A stretch of 64,000 nucleotides of DNA, from NCBI GenBank assembly GCA_965216915.1, contig CBDCGS010000008.1, forward strand, positions 1 to 64,000, read 5' to 3'. The notes under the pieces were generated by a model. The model searched no databases, was not told where the DNA came from, and saw only the letters and a program-made list of their open reading frames with translations. Every line of letters begins with the position of its first letter. Positions within the stretch are counted from its first letter, which is position 1. A program made the translations under genes and the position numbers. Origin of the DNA: CBDCGS01 sp965216915 (GTDB taxonomy: Bacteria > Pseudomonadota > Alphaproteobacteria > UBA828). Shown piece by piece: positions 18,142 through 26,528 of the stretch.

Positions 18142-18336
18142 ATGATCGCCACCAATACCTACGGACGCCACGTGAGCACCGGCCGCGCCATCGTGATCAT
18201 CGGCTGGGTGCTGCTCGGCGTGGTGTACGTGACCGCCCGAGAGATCGCGGGGCTTGTCTTCGGTCGGCTGATCGAGCGGCTGCGCGGAGGCCGCCCGACG
18301 CACCGGGTGCGCGGCGCACCGCTTCGCCAGGCCTAA
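18142..18336 (+). CDS. Possible small single-pass membrane protein, 64 aa
   Basis: A short frame with one hydrophobic segment (AIVIIGWVLLGVVYVTAREI) followed by a basic tail. The charge distribution suits a small inner-membrane protein. No clear ribosome binding site precedes the ATG, and a GTG ten codons on is an alternative start. It could be chance in this GC-rich DNA. Confidence 0.35.
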   Translation: MIATNTYGRHVSTGRAIVIIGWVLLGVVYVTAREIAGLVFGRLIERLRGGRPTHRVRGAPLRQA

Positions 18337-18373
18337 GGGCCAGGCCTAAGGGGGCGTCCGCGGGTGCGTGTGC

Positions 18374-18844
18374 TTACGCGGCGCTCGGGAGGGTGCCGGT
18401 GACCGCGTAGCGGAGCAGGCCGACCACTTGCTCGGGCGTTTCAGCCGTCGCGAGCGCGGCGCCGTCCACTTCCTTCAGCGCATGGGTCAGCCCCGGGTCG
18501 TGCAGGGTGATCACCGGCTTGCCGAGCGCCGCCGCGAAGCCGGCATCGAAGGCCGCGTTCCATTGACGGTATTTCTCGCCGAACCGGACCACCACGACGT
18601 CGGCGCGCTGGATCAGCGTGCGGTTGCGGATCGCGTTGACCTTCGCGCCCTTGTGGTCGTGCCAGAAGGAATTGTCCTCGGCGCCGAGGATCGTGACGCC
18701 GCAATCGTCGCTCGCGTCATGATCGGTGACCGGTGAGACGAAGGTGAGGTCGAGCCCGGCCGCGCCGGCGCCCTCGACGATGCGCTCGCGCCAGTCGGTG
18801 TGAATCTCGCCTGAGAGAAAGATGGTCCAGCCGTTCTCGGCCAT
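18374..18844 (-). CDS. YtoQ family protein
   Basis: A 156-residue cytoplasmic protein of the YtoQ family, related in fold to nucleoside 2-deoxyribosyltransferases. Family motifs are WTIFLSGEIHTDWRERI, FVSPVTDHDASDDCG, ILGAEDNSFWHDHKGAKVN and VVVRFGEKYRQWNAAFDAG. The natural substrate is not known. It stands alone between convergent and divergent neighbours. Confidence 0.9.
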   Translation of the reverse strand: MAENGWTIFLSGEIHTDWRERIVEGAGAAGLDLTFVSPVTDHDASDDCGVTILGAEDNSFWHDHKGAKVNAIRNRTLIQRADVVVVRFGEKYRQWNAAFDAGFAAALGKPVITLHDPGLTHALKEVDGAALATAETPEQVVGLLRYAVTGTLPSAA

Positions 18845-18949
18845 GTGCCGGTCCTCCGCGCGGTGTTGCCGCGGAGACCTTGGCGCACGGGGCCGGGCCG
18901 GGTCAAGAACCTCGGCCGCAGCAGATCCGCCGCGGCCGAAGCGTGATGG

Positions 18950-19288
18950 CTACGAGACGCTGTCGTCCGTTTCGGGCATGTCGGTCCAGTTCTGACCGGC
19001 CGCCGTGATGCAGCTCATGCCGTTGTTCAGCGTCATCAGGATCGTCCAGCTGCCTTTCTGGCTAACAAAGATCTCGATGACCGACTTCTGGTCCTGGCCA
19101 AGCCCCATCGCGACGACGCGCTCCTCGAAGCGCTTCTGGAGCTTGTCCACCGCGTCCTGGTGGGGCATGCAGAAATAGCGCGCTTGCGCGACTGCGGATT
19201 CCTGCGCCTGGCCGGGCGCGGCCCACGTTGATACGACGATGGTGCCCGCCGCGATCAATCCGGCAGAGAGGATCGAGAACAACTTCAT
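18950..19288 (-). CDS. Small exported protein of unknown function
   Basis: The ATG at 19288 is preceded by GAGGAG and yields a signal peptide (MKLFSILSAGLIAAGTIVVS...APGQAQ). The mature part of about 80 residues has two Cys (ARYFCMPHQD and GMSCITAAGQNW) that may pair in the periplasm, and an IEIFVSQKGSWTILM beta stretch. I do not recognise a named family; similar small proteins are common in alphaproteobacteria. Confidence 0.75.
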   Translation of the reverse strand: MKLFSILSAGLIAAGTIVVSTWAAPGQAQESAVAQARYFCMPHQDAVDKLQKRFEERVVAMGLGQDQKSVIEIFVSQKGSWTILMTLNNGMSCITAAGQNWTDMPETDDSVS

Positions 19289-19480
19289 GGTCGCACTCCT
19301 CATCACAGGAAGTGTGTCGTCCTCTCCGATTCCGCCGGGCCCAAACGTTTCACACGTTTGCGTAAGAAAGCCCGGCCTTTTGCTCCGGCGGTTCTCGCCC
19401 ACACTCAACGCGCATCATGCGCCCATGACCGGAGTCTGAGCCCGGGCCCGCTAACAAACGGTTAATGGGTGGCCGCAGCG

Positions 19481-20242
19481 CTAATATTGCACGCGGTTGG
19501 TGAGCGCGCCGTCGACCACGATGTTGGTGCCTGTGATGAAGGTCGCGCGCGGGCTGGCCAGGAACACGGTGGCGTTCGCGACCTCTTCGGCGGTCGCCAT
19601 GCGGCCGCTTTTGTTGAGGCTGAGCGCGTGCTTGAAGAAATCGGGCTGGTCGCGCTCGATCATCTGCCAGACGCCGCCCTCGAAGTAGGTGTTGCCGGGC
19701 GAGACCGAGTTGGCGCGGATCCCCTTCGGCGCGAGCTGACAGGCGAGGCCTGCCGCATAGTGGATGAGCGCGGCCTTGAAGGCACCGTAGGGACCGGCCG
19801 CGAAGTCGATCTCGACGCCCGAGACGCTCGAGATCACCACGATCGAGCCCGCGTCCGATGTCTCGAGATGGGGCAGCGCCGCCTCCACCGTGTTGACGGT
19901 GTGCAGCATGTCGACCTCGAACTCCTGCCGCCAGGCCTCCTCGCTGGAGGGGATGGCGAGCGCGCTGACGTTGGGCACGACGATGTCGAGCCCGCCGAAC
20001 TCCTGCGCCACATCGTCGACCCATTGGCGGAGCGCCGGCCCGTCCGCGACATCGAGGGCGCGCCCGCTCGCGCGCACACCCTTGCCTGCGAGCGCGCTCA
20101 CGGCCTGCTCGACTGCCGCATGGTCGCGCGCGCAGATCGCGACGTCCGCGCCCTCGTCCGCGAGCAGGTCGGCGATCGCGCGGCCAATGCCCTTGGTGCC
20201 GCCGGTGATCAGCGCCTTCCGGCCCTTCAATTGCAGATCCAT
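19481..20242 (-). CDS. SDR family oxidoreductase
   Basis: A 253-residue short-chain dehydrogenase. The cofactor motif is TGGTKGIG; the catalytic residues are Ser in VVISSVSG and the Tyr-Lys pair in PYGAFKAA. The CARDHAAVE segment after the second strand suggests NADP preference. The C-terminus VFLASPRATFITGTNIVVDG is typical. It is the last gene of a four-gene minus-strand operon with a PEP mutase-like protein, a racemase-like protein and a class IV aminotransferase. It may reduce or oxidise a product of that route. Confidence 0.9.
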   Translation of the reverse strand: MDLQLKGRKALITGGTKGIGRAIADLLADEGADVAICARDHAAVEQAVSALAGKGVRASGRALDVADGPALRQWVDDVAQEFGGLDIVVPNVSALAIPSSEEAWRQEFEVDMLHTVNTVEAALPHLETSDAGSIVVISSVSGVEIDFAAGPYGAFKAALIHYAAGLACQLAPKGIRANSVSPGNTYFEGGVWQMIERDQPDFFKHALSLNKSGRMATAEEVANATVFLASPRATFITGTNIVVDGALTNRVQY

Positions 20243-20279
20243 CGTCTTCTCCCTGATCGATTGATGGTGATGAAGCCGG

Positions 20280-21113
20280 CTAATCGTCGCCGGCCATGAA
20301 CCGATTGAGCGTGCCGAAGCTCGCCGCTTCGTCGGCGAATGTGAAGGTGCCGTGGTCTTTGATCTCGCGCGCAGCGGCCATGAACGAGCCGAGCGCGGCG
20401 CGCGAGAGCGCCGAGCCGAGGCTGATGCGCTTGGCTCCGGCTGCGGAGAGCGCCTCCGCCGAGTGCAGCGAGCCCACCATGAGCACGTTGACGGGTTTGG
20501 AGAGCGCACGGCAGACCGCGCCGATCTGATCGAGCTCACGCAGGCCCGGCGCATAGAGCACGTCGGCGCCCGCGGCCTCGAACGCCTGGAGGCGCGTGAT
20601 CGTGTCGTCGAGGTCGGGGCGCCCATGAAGAAAATTCTCGGCGCGCGCCGTCAGCGTGAAGGGGAAGGGCAGGGCGCGCGCGGCCTCCACGGCCGCGGCA
20701 ACACGCTCGATCGCGACGCCGTGTTCGTAGATGGGTGTGGCGCGCCGGCCGGTCGCATCCTCGATCGACGCGCCGACCAGCCCGACCGCCGCGGCGCCTC
20801 TGATGGTCTCAGCCACGTCCTCAGGTGTATCGGCGAGCCCGTCCTCCAGATCGGCGGAGACGGGCAGCGGCGTCGCGTCGACGATGGTGCGCGCGTGTGC
20901 CAACGCTTCCTCCCGCGAGACCGCGCGCACGCCGTCTCGGCGCCCGATCGAGAAGGCAAATCCGGCGCTCGTCGTCGCCAGAGCCTCGAAGCCGAGGCCA
21001 GCGAGGATCCGGGCCGTCCCGATGTCCCACGGATTCGGGATCACGAACGCGCCGGGCCCCTCGTGAAGGGCGCAGAAGCGCGCGGCTTTCTCGTGTTGTG
21101 ACGTGGTGGTCAT
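20280..21113 (-). CDS. Isocitrate lyase/PEP mutase family protein
   Basis: A 277-residue TIM-barrel enzyme of the ICL/PEPM superfamily, which makes or breaks C-C or P-C bonds in alpha-oxo acids. It reads FVIPNPWDIGTARIL, the metal-binding VSADLEDGLADTPEDV, GASIEDATG and TLTARAENFLHGRPDLDD. No catalytic Cys motif of isocitrate lyase (KKCGH) is present, so an oxaloacetate hydrolase, a 2-methylisocitrate-lyase-like or an uncharacterised lyase activity is more likely. It sits between the SDR and racemase-like genes. Confidence 0.88.
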   Translation of the reverse strand: MTTTSQHEKAARFCALHEGPGAFVIPNPWDIGTARILAGLGFEALATTSAGFAFSIGRRDGVRAVSREEALAHARTIVDATPLPVSADLEDGLADTPEDVAETIRGAAAVGLVGASIEDATGRRATPIYEHGVAIERVAAAVEAARALPFPFTLTARAENFLHGRPDLDDTITRLQAFEAAGADVLYAPGLRELDQIGAVCRALSKPVNVLMVGSLHSAEALSAAGAKRISLGSALSRAALGSFMAAAREIKDHGTFTFADEAASFGTLNRFMAGDD

Positions 21114-21129
21114 GCGCAGGCGACGGGAG

Positions 21130-21819
21130 TCACTGCGCCGCGGCGTCGTGGTAGACCGCCAGGGCATGCTCGAGGCCGGAGCGCGGGCTGGTCAGAATGG
21201 GGATGCCGACATCGCCGCATTGCGCCAGGGCAGGCGCCATCGAGGCTTGTGCCAGCACGATCACGTCGGCGCCCGTGGCGGCGTCGCGCAAGCCCTCCGC
21301 GACGAGCGCGACATAGCCCTCCGTGTCGCCCGCGACGAACTTGGCGCGCGCCGCCTCGAACACGACCGGCGTAAGCGCGACCTCCTTGCCGGCCTCGCGC
21401 GCGACCTCCGCGAGGAGGTCCATCGTCGGCGGCAGGGTGGTGTCGAGCGAGGCGGCGACCTTGATGCGCCGCCCGATGCGCACCGCTTGCTCGGCCATCG
21501 GGCGGTCGACGCGCAGCACCGGGATCGGCGCGCCGCGCGCCGCATCGTCCGCGCCCGGGCCGATGGTCGAGCAGGTGCAGAGCAGCACCGTCGCGCCGCC
21601 TGCCGCCTCCGCCGCGATCGCCTCCTGCGCGCGTCGGCGGATCTCATCGGTGAGAGCGCCCGCATCGAGGGCGTCCGAGAGCAGGTCGGGCCGGAGCGTG
21701 TGGCTGGTCTCGAGATCGGGCGCGAGCTCGGCCATCAGGCCGTTGAACGTTTCCACCAGGGCCGGCGCCGTGTGAAAGAAGGCGAAGTCAGGCGCGCTGC
21801 TGCGGGTCGCGTCGGTCAT
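21130..21819 (-). CDS. Aspartate/glutamate racemase superfamily protein
   Basis: A 229-residue protein of the Asp/Glu racemase fold. The first catalytic-Cys motif is clear (VLLCTCSTIGPGAD). At the second site, where racemases carry another Cys, the protein has VIVLAQASMAPAL with no Cys. A one-cysteine active site suggests a decarboxylase- or isomerase-like reaction, as in arylmalonate decarboxylase, rather than a two-base racemase. It lies in the operon between the ICL/PEPM gene and the class IV aminotransferase gene. Confidence 0.82.
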   Translation of the reverse strand: MTDATRSSAPDFAFFHTAPALVETFNGLMAELAPDLETSHTLRPDLLSDALDAGALTDEIRRRAQEAIAAEAAGGATVLLCTCSTIGPGADDAARGAPIPVLRVDRPMAEQAVRIGRRIKVAASLDTTLPPTMDLLAEVAREAGKEVALTPVVFEAARAKFVAGDTEGYVALVAEGLRDAATGADVIVLAQASMAPALAQCGDVGIPILTSPRSGLEHALAVYHDAAAQ

Positions 21820-21840
21820 GCCACCATCCCGATCGTGAGG

Positions 21841-22782
21841 CTAGGCGTCGTAGTCGATCGGCGTGCCGTCCCAGCCCTCGTCGTGCCGCCGCCAATAGAG
21901 GTCCTTGAGGTTTTGCGAGAGTGGTCCGATGTGGCCGTCCGAGACCGGCTCGTTGTCGATCTTGGTGACCGGCAGAATCCCTCCGGCGGTGCTGGTGAGG
22001 AACACCTCGTCGGCGCCGCGCAGGTCATCCGGAGAGACGGCGGCGATTTCCGTCTTCACGTTCATCTCCTTGAGGAGGTCGAGCGCGGTTTGCCGCGTGA
22101 TGCCCTCGAGGCAGGTGCCGCCCGGCGTGCTGACCGTGCCACCGCGCACGGCGAACACGTTGAAGCCCGGCCCCTCGGCGATGTTGCCGTCGTCGTCCAC
22201 CACGACCGGCATGTCGCAGCCCTTCTCGTAGGACGCGAAGAGCGCCCGCACCATGTCGCCCCAGTGAAAATTCTTGATCGTGGGATCGACCGAGTCGGGC
22301 GAGATGCGCCGGAACGAGCTGATGTGCAGATTGATGCCGCGCTCGCGCATCTCCTCGTCGGCGATCCAGACGAAGGGAACCGCGAAGGCGATGAAGCGGT
22401 TCTCGCAGAGCCGCGGGTCGCGTGAGCCCTTGGGCGGCATGCCTCGGGTGCAGAGCACCTCGACATAGGCATTGCGCAAGCCCGTCAGGCGCATCAGCGT
22501 CATGAGGATGTCGACGACCTCGGGGCGCGTATGCGGGATCGTCATGTGGACGCCGGCAAGGCTCTTTTCGAACCGGTCGAGATGATGGTCGAGCCGAAAA
22601 AAACGGCCGTTCCACGCATGAACCACGTCGTAGGTGACGTCGGAGCGCACGAAGCCCCAGTCGAGAATGGGCAGCCTCGCCTCGGCGATGGGCACGTATT
22701 CCCCGTCGATGAACGCGGCGCCATCGGCATAGATGTTGATGTCTTCCTCCGGTGCGCGGCTAACCGCGGCGGGGTTCGTCAT
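21841..22782 (-). CDS. Class IV aminotransferase, (R)-amine transaminase-like
   Basis: A 313-residue PLP enzyme of fold type IV. The Schiff-base lysine is in DPTIKNFHWGDMVRAL. The N-terminal stretch ILDWGFVRSDVTYDVVHAWN and the phosphate-binding region (GITRQTALDLL, LTSTAGGILPV) resemble (R)-selective amine transaminases more than branched-chain aminotransferases. D-amino acid transaminase is the alternative. The ATG at 22782 gives a normal-length protein; the upstream extension to 22902 is unlike the family. It is the first gene of the four-gene operon. Confidence 0.87.
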   Translation of the reverse strand: MTNPAAVSRAPEEDINIYADGAAFIDGEYVPIAEARLPILDWGFVRSDVTYDVVHAWNGRFFRLDHHLDRFEKSLAGVHMTIPHTRPEVVDILMTLMRLTGLRNAYVEVLCTRGMPPKGSRDPRLCENRFIAFAVPFVWIADEEMRERGINLHISSFRRISPDSVDPTIKNFHWGDMVRALFASYEKGCDMPVVVDDDGNIAEGPGFNVFAVRGGTVSTPGGTCLEGITRQTALDLLKEMNVKTEIAAVSPDDLRGADEVFLTSTAGGILPVTKIDNEPVSDGHIGPLSQNLKDLYWRRHDEGWDGTPIDYDA

Positions 22783-22862
22783 GGCCCTTCCTTCCACATC
22801 ACAACCGTCCGAGGCGCCATTATGCCGTGGACTCGGGCGCTCGGGATAGGGCCGAAGCGCGC

Positions 22863-23468
22863 CTAGCGGAGTGCGCCGAGCCGTGTGAGAAGCGCGCCGC
22901 AAAGCCCGCGGAGCGCGCCTTGGAAGGCGGTGACCGCGGCCGCCGGGCTGATGTCGGTCGCGGGGGCCTCGATGGTGAGGCGCTCTTGCATGACGAGGCC
23001 GCCGCGGTTGCGCTCGGAGAGCGAGATGTCGATCGCGATGTGCGCCCGCGCCGCGCCGCCTGCGTTGATGGTTTGCTCGAACGCGCGCAGCTCGCCCGCC
23101 AGCACGAGATCGGTCTCACCACGCTCGTAAGGGTAGGCGACCAGCGAGAACGCATCCGCGCTGCGCAGGCAAGAGACGATGTGGTCCTGAACGATGCGGG
23201 GCGGCGCCTGGTTCCACAGATGCTTGCTGTAGGTGTGGATTTCGTTGGGCGTGGCCGCCTCACGCCAGGCGAGCGCACGATGCGCGAGCACGCTGTCCGC
23301 CCGAAAGCCATCGACCAGCACGGCATCGCCCCAGCGCGGGCCGTCCGCGGCGGGCGCGACCTGCGTCAATGGCAACGAGTAGGTGGTCGGCTCGCTCGGC
23401 CCGCCGCAGGCGACGGCGCCGATGAGCAGCGCCGCGAGGGGCACGAGGCGGACGAGCGGTCGTGTCAT
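22863..23468 (-). CDS. ABC transport auxiliary lipoprotein (PqiC/DUF330-like)
   Basis: A 201-residue lipoprotein: MTRPLVRLVPLAALLIGAVAC ends in a lipobox-like Cys. The body follows the ABC-type auxiliary family, with WGDAVLVDGFRADSVLAHRALAWRE and LVLAGELRAFEQTI. Such proteins sit in the outer membrane or periplasm and work with MCE-domain transporters. The start overlaps the end of the MCE gene by four bases. It is the last gene of the lipid transport operon at 26379-22863. Confidence 0.85.
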   Translation of the reverse strand: MTRPLVRLVPLAALLIGAVACGGPSEPTTYSLPLTQVAPAADGPRWGDAVLVDGFRADSVLAHRALAWREAATPNEIHTYSKHLWNQAPPRIVQDHIVSCLRSADAFSLVAYPYERGETDLVLAGELRAFEQTINAGGAARAHIAIDISLSERNRGGLVMQERLTIEAPATDISPAAAVTAFQGALRGLCGALLTRLGALR

Positions 23469-24478
23469 CGCGCGGGCCTCCGCTCCGCGCCCTCGACGCC
23501 GATCAGCACCGCCGGGTTGGCGCGGAGCTCGGCGAGCAGCCCCGCCAGATCCTCCGTCGCCCGCTCGAGGTTGAGCAGGATCGTGTTGAGGCGCGGGCTC
23601 GCCGTTTGGATGGCGTAGCGCGCGTCGCCCGCGAGCGTCTGCATGTCGGGTCCCGTCTCCTCGATCAACTTGCCGGTGCCGACGACCACTTGGTCGGCGT
23701 TGGCGAGCAGCGTTTCGGCGGCGGCAAGCACACCGGTGATGCTGTCTGCGGCATCGTTGAGCGTCGTCATGGTCGCGTTGATGCGCTCGATCTCAATCGC
23801 GTCCACCGCGTCGGTCAAGCGTGTGCCGATCGCGCCGAGATCGGCCTGGACCTGCAGCACGACGCCGTCGACGCGCGCGACCACGCGTTCGATGCGCGAG
23901 ACCAGGAGCCTGGCGTCGTAGAGGATGGGCGGCAGATTGTCTTCCAGGTGCGCAGAAATCCCGGTGGTAGCGGCGTTCAGGTTCGTGAGGAGGGGGGTGA
24001 CCTGGTCCTCGACGAGACGGGTGACCGTGCCGAGCAGACCGGAGATCTCGCCCTCCAAGCCGGCCGCCTCCGCCGTCGCGATCACGGCGCCCGGCTCCAG
24101 CACCGAGGGGCTTCCCCCGAGCTGAAGCGCGATGATGGGGGCGGCGACGGGGTTTGGGCGGCTCAGCGTCACCGTCGTGTCTCCGGGGAGCCGCCATTGG
24201 GACTGGAGCGAGAGCTCAACCTGGAAGCGCGGCCCGCCCGCGGCCGCGAACACCGGCTCGATCGCCGCGACCGACCCGATCCGATAGCCGGCGATCTCGA
24301 CGTTCGCGCCGGTGCGCAGCCCGCTGACATTCTGGAGGTGCGTGTAATAGGCGGTGCGGCCGGCGATGCCGGTGAAGCTGGTCACCGCCCACAGGACCAC
24401 GATACCGATCCCGATGAGGAGGAAGATCCCCCCGCCGATCGCCGCGCGCCGGTGCGAGCCTAGGTTGACGAACTCCAT
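23465..24478 (-). CDS. MlaD family MCE-domain protein
   Basis: A 337-residue inner-membrane-anchored periplasmic protein. One N-terminal membrane segment (AAIGGGIFLLIGIGIVVLWAV) is followed by an MCE domain (about residues 38-115: LQNVSGLRTGANVEIAGYRIG). A long helical C-terminal region with heptad-like Leu/Val spacing (about residues 130-310) probably builds a needle or tunnel between the membranes. It carries lipid between inner and outer membrane with the MlaE- and MlaF-like partners. Its ATG overlaps the stop of the ATPase gene (TAATG). Confidence 0.92.
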   Translation of the reverse strand: MEFVNLGSHRRAAIGGGIFLLIGIGIVVLWAVTSFTGIAGRTAYYTHLQNVSGLRTGANVEIAGYRIGSVAAIEPVFAAAGGPRFQVELSLQSQWRLPGDTTVTLSRPNPVAAPIIALQLGGSPSVLEPGAVIATAEAAGLEGEISGLLGTVTRLVEDQVTPLLTNLNAATTGISAHLEDNLPPILYDARLLVSRIERVVARVDGVVLQVQADLGAIGTRLTDAVDAIEIERINATMTTLNDAADSITGVLAAAETLLANADQVVVGTGKLIEETGPDMQTLAGDARYAIQTASPRLNTILLNLERATEDLAGLLAELRANPAVLIGVEGAERRPAR

Positions 24479-25302
24479 TAGGTCGGTCCCGCGTAAAGCT
24501 GATCCATCGAGGCCTCGCCCGACGCAGCCATCGGATCCCCACCGGCGAGAAACTCGAACACCGCCTCCGACTCGCGAATCTCCTCGACCGGGCCGCTCGC
24601 GAGGATGCCGCCCTCGTGAAGGAGCGCGACACGGTCGCCCAGATTGAGCGCGATGTCGAACTGGCTGGTCAACACCACCACCGTCATCGAGAACGCATCG
24701 CGCAGCATGTGGATCAGCTCGATCAGCTCGAGCTGGGCGCGTCCGTCCAGACCGGAGAAGATGTCGTCGCAAATCAGGAGCTGCGGGTCGAGCGCGATGG
24801 CGCGCGCGATCGTCGCGCGCCGCGTCATCGCGGCGGAAAGCGCGTCGGGCTTCAAATGGGCGAATTGCAGGAGCTCGACCTGTTGCAGTTTCATACGCGC
24901 GACGATGTCGATGGTCTCGCGGTCGAGCTTGGCGAGCTCGACGAGCGGAAACATCACGTTTTCGAGGAGGCTGAGCGAGGCGAAGAGCGCGCCCTCCTGG
25001 TAGGCCGCGCCGACCCGACGCCTGAGCGCGATCCGCCGCCGCGTGCTGAGGCGACCGATGCGCTCGCCGAACATCCGCACCCTGCCGGCGTGCGGGCGGG
25101 TCAGGCCGAGCAGCAGGCGGAAGAGGGTCGTCTTGCCGGCGCCGCCATGGGCCGCGATGGCGAGGATCTCGCCGCGCGCGACCGCGAGGTCGATCCCGCT
25201 CAGCACGGCCCGGTCCTCGAAGGCATAGCCGAGCCGGGCGGCCTCGAGGTCCGGCGCGCGCCGGGTGCCGGTGTCAGCGGGTGATGATGGTGACGGCGGC
25301 AT
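24478..25302 (-). CDS. MlaF-like ABC ATPase with altered catalytic motifs
   Basis: A 274-residue ATP-binding subunit of the MCE lipid transporter. The fold is clear, but the conserved residues depart from the family. Walker A is AHGGAGKTT (first Gly changed to Ala51). The signature is LSAAM instead of LSGG(M/Q). Walker B ends CDDIF, with Asp180 where the catalytic Glu should be. The switch His is Gln214 (LTSQFD). The GTP-like nucleotide could still bind through Lys57. The gene overlaps the permease gene by 29 bases. Either a slow or regulatory ATPase is likely. Confidence 0.88.
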   Translation of the reverse strand: MPPSPSSPADTGTRRAPDLEAARLGYAFEDRAVLSGIDLAVARGEILAIAAHGGAGKTTLFRLLLGLTRPHAGRVRMFGERIGRLSTRRRIALRRRVGAAYQEGALFASLSLLENVMFPLVELAKLDRETIDIVARMKLQQVELLQFAHLKPDALSAAMTRRATIARAIALDPQLLICDDIFSGLDGRAQLELIELIHMLRDAFSMTVVVLTSQFDIALNLGDRVALLHEGGILASGPVEEIRESEAVFEFLAGGDPMAASGEASMDQLYAGPT

Positions 25303-26074
25303 TGGCGACCAGGACCAGTCCGATGGTGACGACGCCGGCGCGCGTGAGCGTGCGGCCGATATCGCCCGGCGTGCCGAGCAGCCCGAGCCCATAGCCGCTC
25401 GGTACGATCGCGATGATCCCCGCGAACAGCACGCCCTTGGCGAGGCATTGGGCGGTGTCGGCGACCGTCACATAGTCGAGCGATGCGGCGAGCACGAGTT
25501 GCCATGTGAAGCCCGAGGCCGCGCTCGCAATGAGGCTGAGCGTGATCAGCACCACGACCACGAGGATCAGATTGAGCATCGGCACAGCGATCAGGAGGCC
25601 CACGAACGCCGGCGCGACCAGGTAGCGGATCGGCTCGACGCCGATGCCGACCAGGGCGTCGACCTCTTGGCGCGATTGCATGCGGGCGAGCGCGCCGACC
25701 AAGGCGGTCCCGGTGCGCGTTGCGACCAGGATGCCCATGAGCAGCGGCGCCACCTGGCTCATCAGCGCCGAGACCAGGCCCTCCAGAAACGGCCCGAGCA
25801 CGTCGGCAAGCTCCAGCAGCGTCGCGAGCTGGATGCCCATTACGATGCCGATGGTGATGCCGAACAGCGCCGTGAGCGGCAGCGAGCCGATGCCGGCGTC
25901 CGAAATTTGGCGTAGCACGGCGCCGAACTGTACGCGATGGGGCTGCACCCAGCCCGCGGTCAACCAGAACACGGTTTCTCCCAGAAGCGCGCTCACCCGC
26001 GCGAGCCAGAGCCAGAGCCCGACCACCGGCCGGCCGAGCAGCGCGAGACCGGGCGCGAGCGCGTGCAGCATCAC
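25274..26074 (-). CDS. MlaE family lipid ABC transporter permease
   Basis: A 266-residue inner-membrane permease of the MlaE family, with five to six membrane segments. Family features are LPLTALFGITIGIVMGIQLA, ATRTGTALVGALARMQSRQEVDAL (the cytoplasmic coupling helix) and VAPAFVGLLIAVPMLNLIL. It pairs with the ATPase at 24478 and the MCE protein at 23465. It begins GTGATG, overlapping the stop of the STAS gene, so translation is coupled. Confidence 0.92.
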   Translation of the reverse strand: MMLHALAPGLALLGRPVVGLWLWLARVSALLGETVFWLTAGWVQPHRVQFGAVLRQISDAGIGSLPLTALFGITIGIVMGIQLATLLELADVLGPFLEGLVSALMSQVAPLLMGILVATRTGTALVGALARMQSRQEVDALVGIGVEPIRYLVAPAFVGLLIAVPMLNLILVVVVLITLSLIASAASGFTWQLVLAASLDYVTVADTAQCLAKGVLFAGIIAIVPSGYGLGLLGTPGDIGRTLTRAGVVTIGLVLVANAAVTIITR

Positions 26075-26379
26075 TCGGCCAGCAATTCGCGCTCGAGGCG
26101 CGAGACGCGGAGAACGCGGCGCACCTGCTCGCTCGCACCCACCAGCTTCAGAGCTTTCCCGGCCTTGCGCGCGCGCTGGCTGCCCTCGACGAGATGGGCG
26201 ATGCCGGAGCTGTCGACATAGGTTGTCTCGCTGAGATCGACGTGCAGGTCACCCGGGCGCTTGAGCGCCGCGAGCACGGCGCGGCGCGCCGCCTTCGCAT
26301 TGGAGAGATCGACCCGGCCCGTGAAGGTCAGAACCGTCGCGTCCCCCCTGCGGTCAGTCTTGTACGACGCGCTGGCCAC
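26071..26379 (-). CDS. STAS domain protein (MlaB-like)
   Basis: A 102-residue single STAS domain: VLTFTGRVDLSNAKAARRAV, HVDLSETTYVDSSGIAHLVEG. The Ser in VDSSGIAHL is the position phosphorylated in anti-sigma antagonists; in MlaB this surface contacts the ATPase and controls its assembly. The GTG start is the first codon of the operon STAS-MlaE-MlaF-MlaD-lipoprotein. I infer it is the cytoplasmic regulator of the transporter. Confidence 0.88.
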   Translation of the reverse strand: MASASYKTDRRGDATVLTFTGRVDLSNAKAARRAVLAALKRPGDLHVDLSETTYVDSSGIAHLVEGSQRARKAGKALKLVGASEQVRRVLRVSRLERELLAE

Positions 26380-26528
26380 GTCTTGTGTCGTCTATCAATT
26401 TGCGCCCCGCGGGCAGTCGATCCGATGCGGGGCTTTCTCCCGATAATGATCGACCGTATCACGCACGCCTGGGGGCGCCAATTCGGAAAGGCGCGAGGCC
26501 CCAACGCCGGCCGGTACGGCGTGCCGGC

